Assembly: GCA_009840005.1 (NCBI GenBank)
Contig: VXOR01000027.1
Coordinates: 1 to 26,936 of the forward strand
Direction: 5' to 3'
DNA from: Gemmatimonadota bacterium
Lineage (GTDB): Bacteria > Latescibacterota > UBA2968 > UBA8231
DNA: 26,936 nucleotides
The position numbers and the translations under genes are program-made. Shown piece after piece: positions 24,928 through 26,936 of this stretch. A model generated the notes under the pieces. It had not been told where the DNA came from and searched no databases. It saw only the letters and a program-made list of their open reading frames with translations. Numbering within the stretch: position 1 is the stretch's first letter; each line of letters begins with the position of its first letter.

Positions 24928-25695
24928 ATGACGCGCTATACCCGCATTGGCCTGACCGGGGCCAATGGCACCATCGGCCGCGTGCTGCTGGCCGGTTTAG
25001 GAGCCGAATACGAATTCAAGGCGTTCACGCGCCGCCCGGTTGATTTTCCCGCCACTATTGTCAACTTCGACCGCGCCGCCGAGGTCGAAGGGGCCTTTGA
25101 GGGCTTGGAGGCCGTGATTCACCTAGCGGCCGATCCTAGCCCAAGTGCCCCTTGGGAAAGCGTGCGGGATCACAACCTCGAAGGCATGTACCAGGTGCTG
25201 GAAGAGTGCCGTCGATCTGAGGTCAGACGCTTGGTCTTTGCCTCGACCAATCACACTCAGCACGGCAATACTATTTTGACCACGCCTGAGACTTTGGATC
25301 CGTCCAAGCGCATCCGCATGCGTTTGGACGAGCCGCCCAATCCCGACTCCATATACGCGGTTTCCAAGCTCTTTGGCGAAAATATGGGCAAGCTGTACAG
25401 TCAGCGCTACGGCCTCGAATTCGTCGGTCTGCGCATCGGCTGGATCATTGCTAAAGACGATCCGACCACCATGCGCGGCACCTCTGCCGAGGACTATATG
25501 CGGGCCATGTTCCTCAGCCACCGCGACTGCATTGAAGCCCATCGTCGTGCCCTAGAAGTGGACACCCAGTACTTGCTGGCCTATGTGGTCAGTGGCAACG
25601 AACGGCGCGTTTTTGACTTGAAGGCGACCGAGAAAGATCTGGGTTATGTGCCACAAGACGACGCTGAGGATTACTTTCGCCGCGTGGAAGGGTAG
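24928..25695 (+). CDS. NAD-dependent SDR, uronate / glucose-6-phosphate dehydrogenase-like
   Basis: The 255-residue extended-type short-chain dehydrogenase has the nucleotide loop GANGTIG (residues 11-17) and catalytic Ser106 in FASTNHT, with Tyr143 and Lys147 in SIYAVSKLFGE. The blocks FASTNH, PDSIYAVSKLFGENMGKLY, LRIGW and FLSHRDC closely recall bacterial uronate dehydrogenase and the haloarchaeal NAD-dependent glucose-6-phosphate dehydrogenase, which oxidise C1 of a sugar to a lactone. A related aldose or its derivative is therefore a likely substrate. AAGGAG lies about seven bases before the ATG, 24 bases after GH116, so they form one unit. NAD preference is inferred from the family. Confidence 0.85.
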   Translation: MTRYTRIGLTGANGTIGRVLLAGLGAEYEFKAFTRRPVDFPATIVNFDRAAEVEGAFEGLEAVIHLAADPSPSAPWESVRDHNLEGMYQVLEECRRSEVRRLVFASTNHTQHGNTILTTPETLDPSKRIRMRLDEPPNPDSIYAVSKLFGENMGKLYSQRYGLEFVGLRIGWIIAKDDPTTMRGTSAEDYMRAMFLSHRDCIEAHRRALEVDTQYLLAYVVSGNERRVFDLKATEKDLGYVPQDDAEDYFRRVEG

Positions 25696-25783
25696 GCCGT
25701 CTTGAGCAGATAGATTTTTAGCCGTAATTTTAGCAGTGCTTTTTAACTTGATGGACACTCAGAGCGTGTTTCATCTCAACCTC

Positions 25784-25811
25784 GTCCTCGGCGTTTTTCA
25801 AGCGCGAGGAC
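25784..25811 (+). promoter_or_regulatory. Leader hairpin before the barrel-protein gene
   Basis: GTCCTCG (25784-25790) and CGAGGAC (25805-25811) form a perfect 7-base-pair stem with a 14-base loop containing TTTTT. No T-run follows, so it is unlikely to be a terminator. It ends about 20 bases before the ATG at 25831 and could stabilise or regulate the leader. The rest of the 135-base gap shows nothing I recognise. Confidence 0.35.
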
Positions 25812-25830
25812 TCAATTAGAAAGGACAGGA

Positions 25831-26823
25831 ATGATTCCTTCCCCCCGCACCTCGCATTCGCGCTTGGCGTTTCTGCTTCAGAAACTCACCTCGTGTGCCA
25901 CTCCCTTGCTCATTACGGCCCTCACCGTGCTGCTGCCGCAGATGGCCGCAGCCGGGGCTTGGACGCTTGGAAAGGGCCACGTGTGGAGCAAAATCACCTA
26001 CATGTCGCTATCGACCAACGAGCAGTACGATAACGATGGAAATGTCGGTGAGATTCCCGCCCGCTATAAGTCCCAGCAGGTCTATTTCGACGTTTACTAC
26101 GGTTTGAATGACCGGATCGATATTGGCGTAAAGATTCCGTATATCAGCAATGAGTTTGTAGATGTTAGTCCCGAGCATCCTTTCTATGGGGCAGCAGATA
26201 AAAAGGACTCGGGCATAGGCGATATACGCGGAGTTGCCAAAATCAACCTCGTCAACAGCGCGGATTTGGTGGGCACACTGAAGTTAGAATTCAAAGCACC
26301 TATGGGCGAATATCGGGAAGTGCCCGAGGCCCTTTCCATAACTGGAGGCCAGTGGGATTTTGACGTTGTTGCACAACTTGGTCGGTCCTTTTGGCCGGTC
26401 CCGGTGTACGGCAATGTCGATCTGGGGTATCGCCTGCGCGGCGAATACGCAGATTCCAACCCCAGCGACGCCGGGGGAGTTGATCGCACGTACACCCCGG
26501 GTGCCGAGTTTGTTTTTAACGCTGAGGCAGGCTATAGCCCGATGGACAAACTCCTCGTCGCCCTCAAGTACGAAAGCATCATAGGAGCCGAGTACGACAC
26601 CATAAACAACCCCCCAGCAGGCAGCCAGGTAGAAACGCTCAACCAAAGTGTTTCCTACCTAGCGCCGACGGTCTTGGTTGGACTCCATCCCAACGTGAGT
26701 CTTGAAGCCCAAGCCCGCATGACGGTCAACGGCAACCGGTATTTCGCTGGTCCGACCTATGGGGTGGGGCTTTCTTTTACGGCCGCCTTGATCGAGCAGT
26801 TGGTTCGTCAGGGGACGCCTTAG
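25831..26823 (+). CDS. Putative outer-membrane beta-barrel (transporter-like) protein
   Basis: The 330-residue protein has a long signal peptide (about 41-43 residues, hydrophobic LLITALTVLLPQMAAA). Alternating amphipathic strands follow (YFDVYYGLNDRIDIGVKIPY, GTLKLEFKAPMGEY, VYGNVDLGYRLRGEY, LLVALKYESIIGAEY). This is like the MetA-pathway-of-phenol-degradation/outer-membrane transporter families of about 300 residues, whose role is often unclear. It implies a Gram-negative envelope. AGGACAGGA lies close ahead of the ATG. It is separated from the sugar genes by 135 bases and followed by its own terminator, so it is probably a separate unit. Passage of hydrophobic or glycosidic compounds is possible but speculative. 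Confidence 0.65.
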   Translation: MIPSPRTSHSRLAFLLQKLTSCATPLLITALTVLLPQMAAAGAWTLGKGHVWSKITYMSLSTNEQYDNDGNVGEIPARYKSQQVYFDVYYGLNDRIDIGVKIPYISNEFVDVSPEHPFYGAADKKDSGIGDIRGVAKINLVNSADLVGTLKLEFKAPMGEYREVPEALSITGGQWDFDVVAQLGRSFWPVPVYGNVDLGYRLRGEYADSNPSDAGGVDRTYTPGAEFVFNAEAGYSPMDKLLVALKYESIIGAEYDTINNPPAGSQVETLNQSVSYLAPTVLVGLHPNVSLEAQARMTVNGNRYFAGPTYGVGLSFTAALIEQLVRQGTP

Positions 26824-26850
26824 TCCTCTTCTACGGAGTAGAACAAGCAA

Positions 26851-26890
26851 GGGAAGGGGCTTTTGGGTCTCTTCCCCGTTTTATTTTATT
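26851..26890 (+). terminator. Rho-independent terminator after the barrel-protein gene
   Basis: GGGAAG (26851-26856) pairs with CTTCCC (26871-26876), followed at once by GTTTTATTTTATT. It lies 28 bases after the stop. A small perfect hairpin, TTCTAC-GGA-GTAGAA (26829-26843), stands between stop and terminator. Confidence 0.65.
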
Positions 26891-26906
26891 CGCTGACGTT
26901 ACGCAT

Positions 26907-26936
26907 TGTAGGGGCGGTGCGGAGCGCGCTCCGCAC
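26907..26936. repeat. GTAGGGGCG-type repeat with 20-base palindrome, cut by the window edge
   Basis: GTAGGGGCG opens the block, as in the arms of the element at 22293-22383. The last 20 bases, GTGCGGAGCGCGCTCCGCAC (26917-26936), are a perfect palindrome. The element probably continues past the window end. Confidence 0.55.

Noticed and set aside
25696..25783. Terminator after the SDR gene
   Set aside because: Several T-runs are present, but none is preceded by a convincing stem.

Overview
The window is about 27 kb of GC-rich, gene-dense bacterial DNA, probably from an uncultured environmental lineage. The mix of TPR/FG-GAP/UnbV secreted proteins, a SUMF1-like protein, a DUF6785-type permease, a GH116 glycosidase, Gfo/Idh and aldo/keto reductases, and scattered REP-like intergenic repeats resembles Latescibacterota, Poribacteria and neighbouring FCB/PVC groups. 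That placement is inference from gene content; no rRNA, tRNA or marker gene is present. No CRISPR array, insertion sequence or RNA gene was seen, and no gap between genes exceeds 300 bases.

Region 1 (39-2898, minus strand) is a decayed defence locus. A SNF2-type helicase with a C-terminal DUF3883 domain is broken by an in-frame TAA and by a deletion plus frameshift that removes the second RecA lobe. Downstream lies a fragment of an AlbA_2/RecG-like ATP-binding protein. A secreted mutarotase-like protein gene (2879-3991) lies immediately upstream on the same strand.

Region 2 (4089-10857, plus) is a tightly packed run of five genes: a TPR + FG-GAP + UnbV lipoprotein, an all-TPR lipoprotein, a HAD phosphatase, a secreted SUMF1-like protein without the usual first catalytic cysteine, and a second secreted FG-GAP/UnbV protein. 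Start/stop overlaps join the first four. The ensemble looks like a cell-surface system of unknown purpose.

Region 3 (10916-16601, plus) is a complete family-5 (Opp/Dpp-type) ABC importer: two permeases, two ATPases and a lipoprotein solute-binding protein. A RHH antitoxin/RelE-type toxin pair (16662-17121) and an aldo/keto reductase (17141-18004) follow.

Region 4 (18125-25695) looks catabolic for sugars. A Gfo/Idh/MocA oxidoreductase (minus) diverges from a plus-strand series: a large DUF6785-like permease, a second aldo/keto reductase, a cytoplasmic GH116 glycosidase, and an SDR resembling uronate/glucose-6-phosphate dehydrogenases. One reading is that glycosides are imported, hydrolysed inside the cell and the freed sugar oxidised. 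The window ends with an outer-membrane beta-barrel-like protein (25831-26823), an intrinsic terminator and the edge of another repeat.
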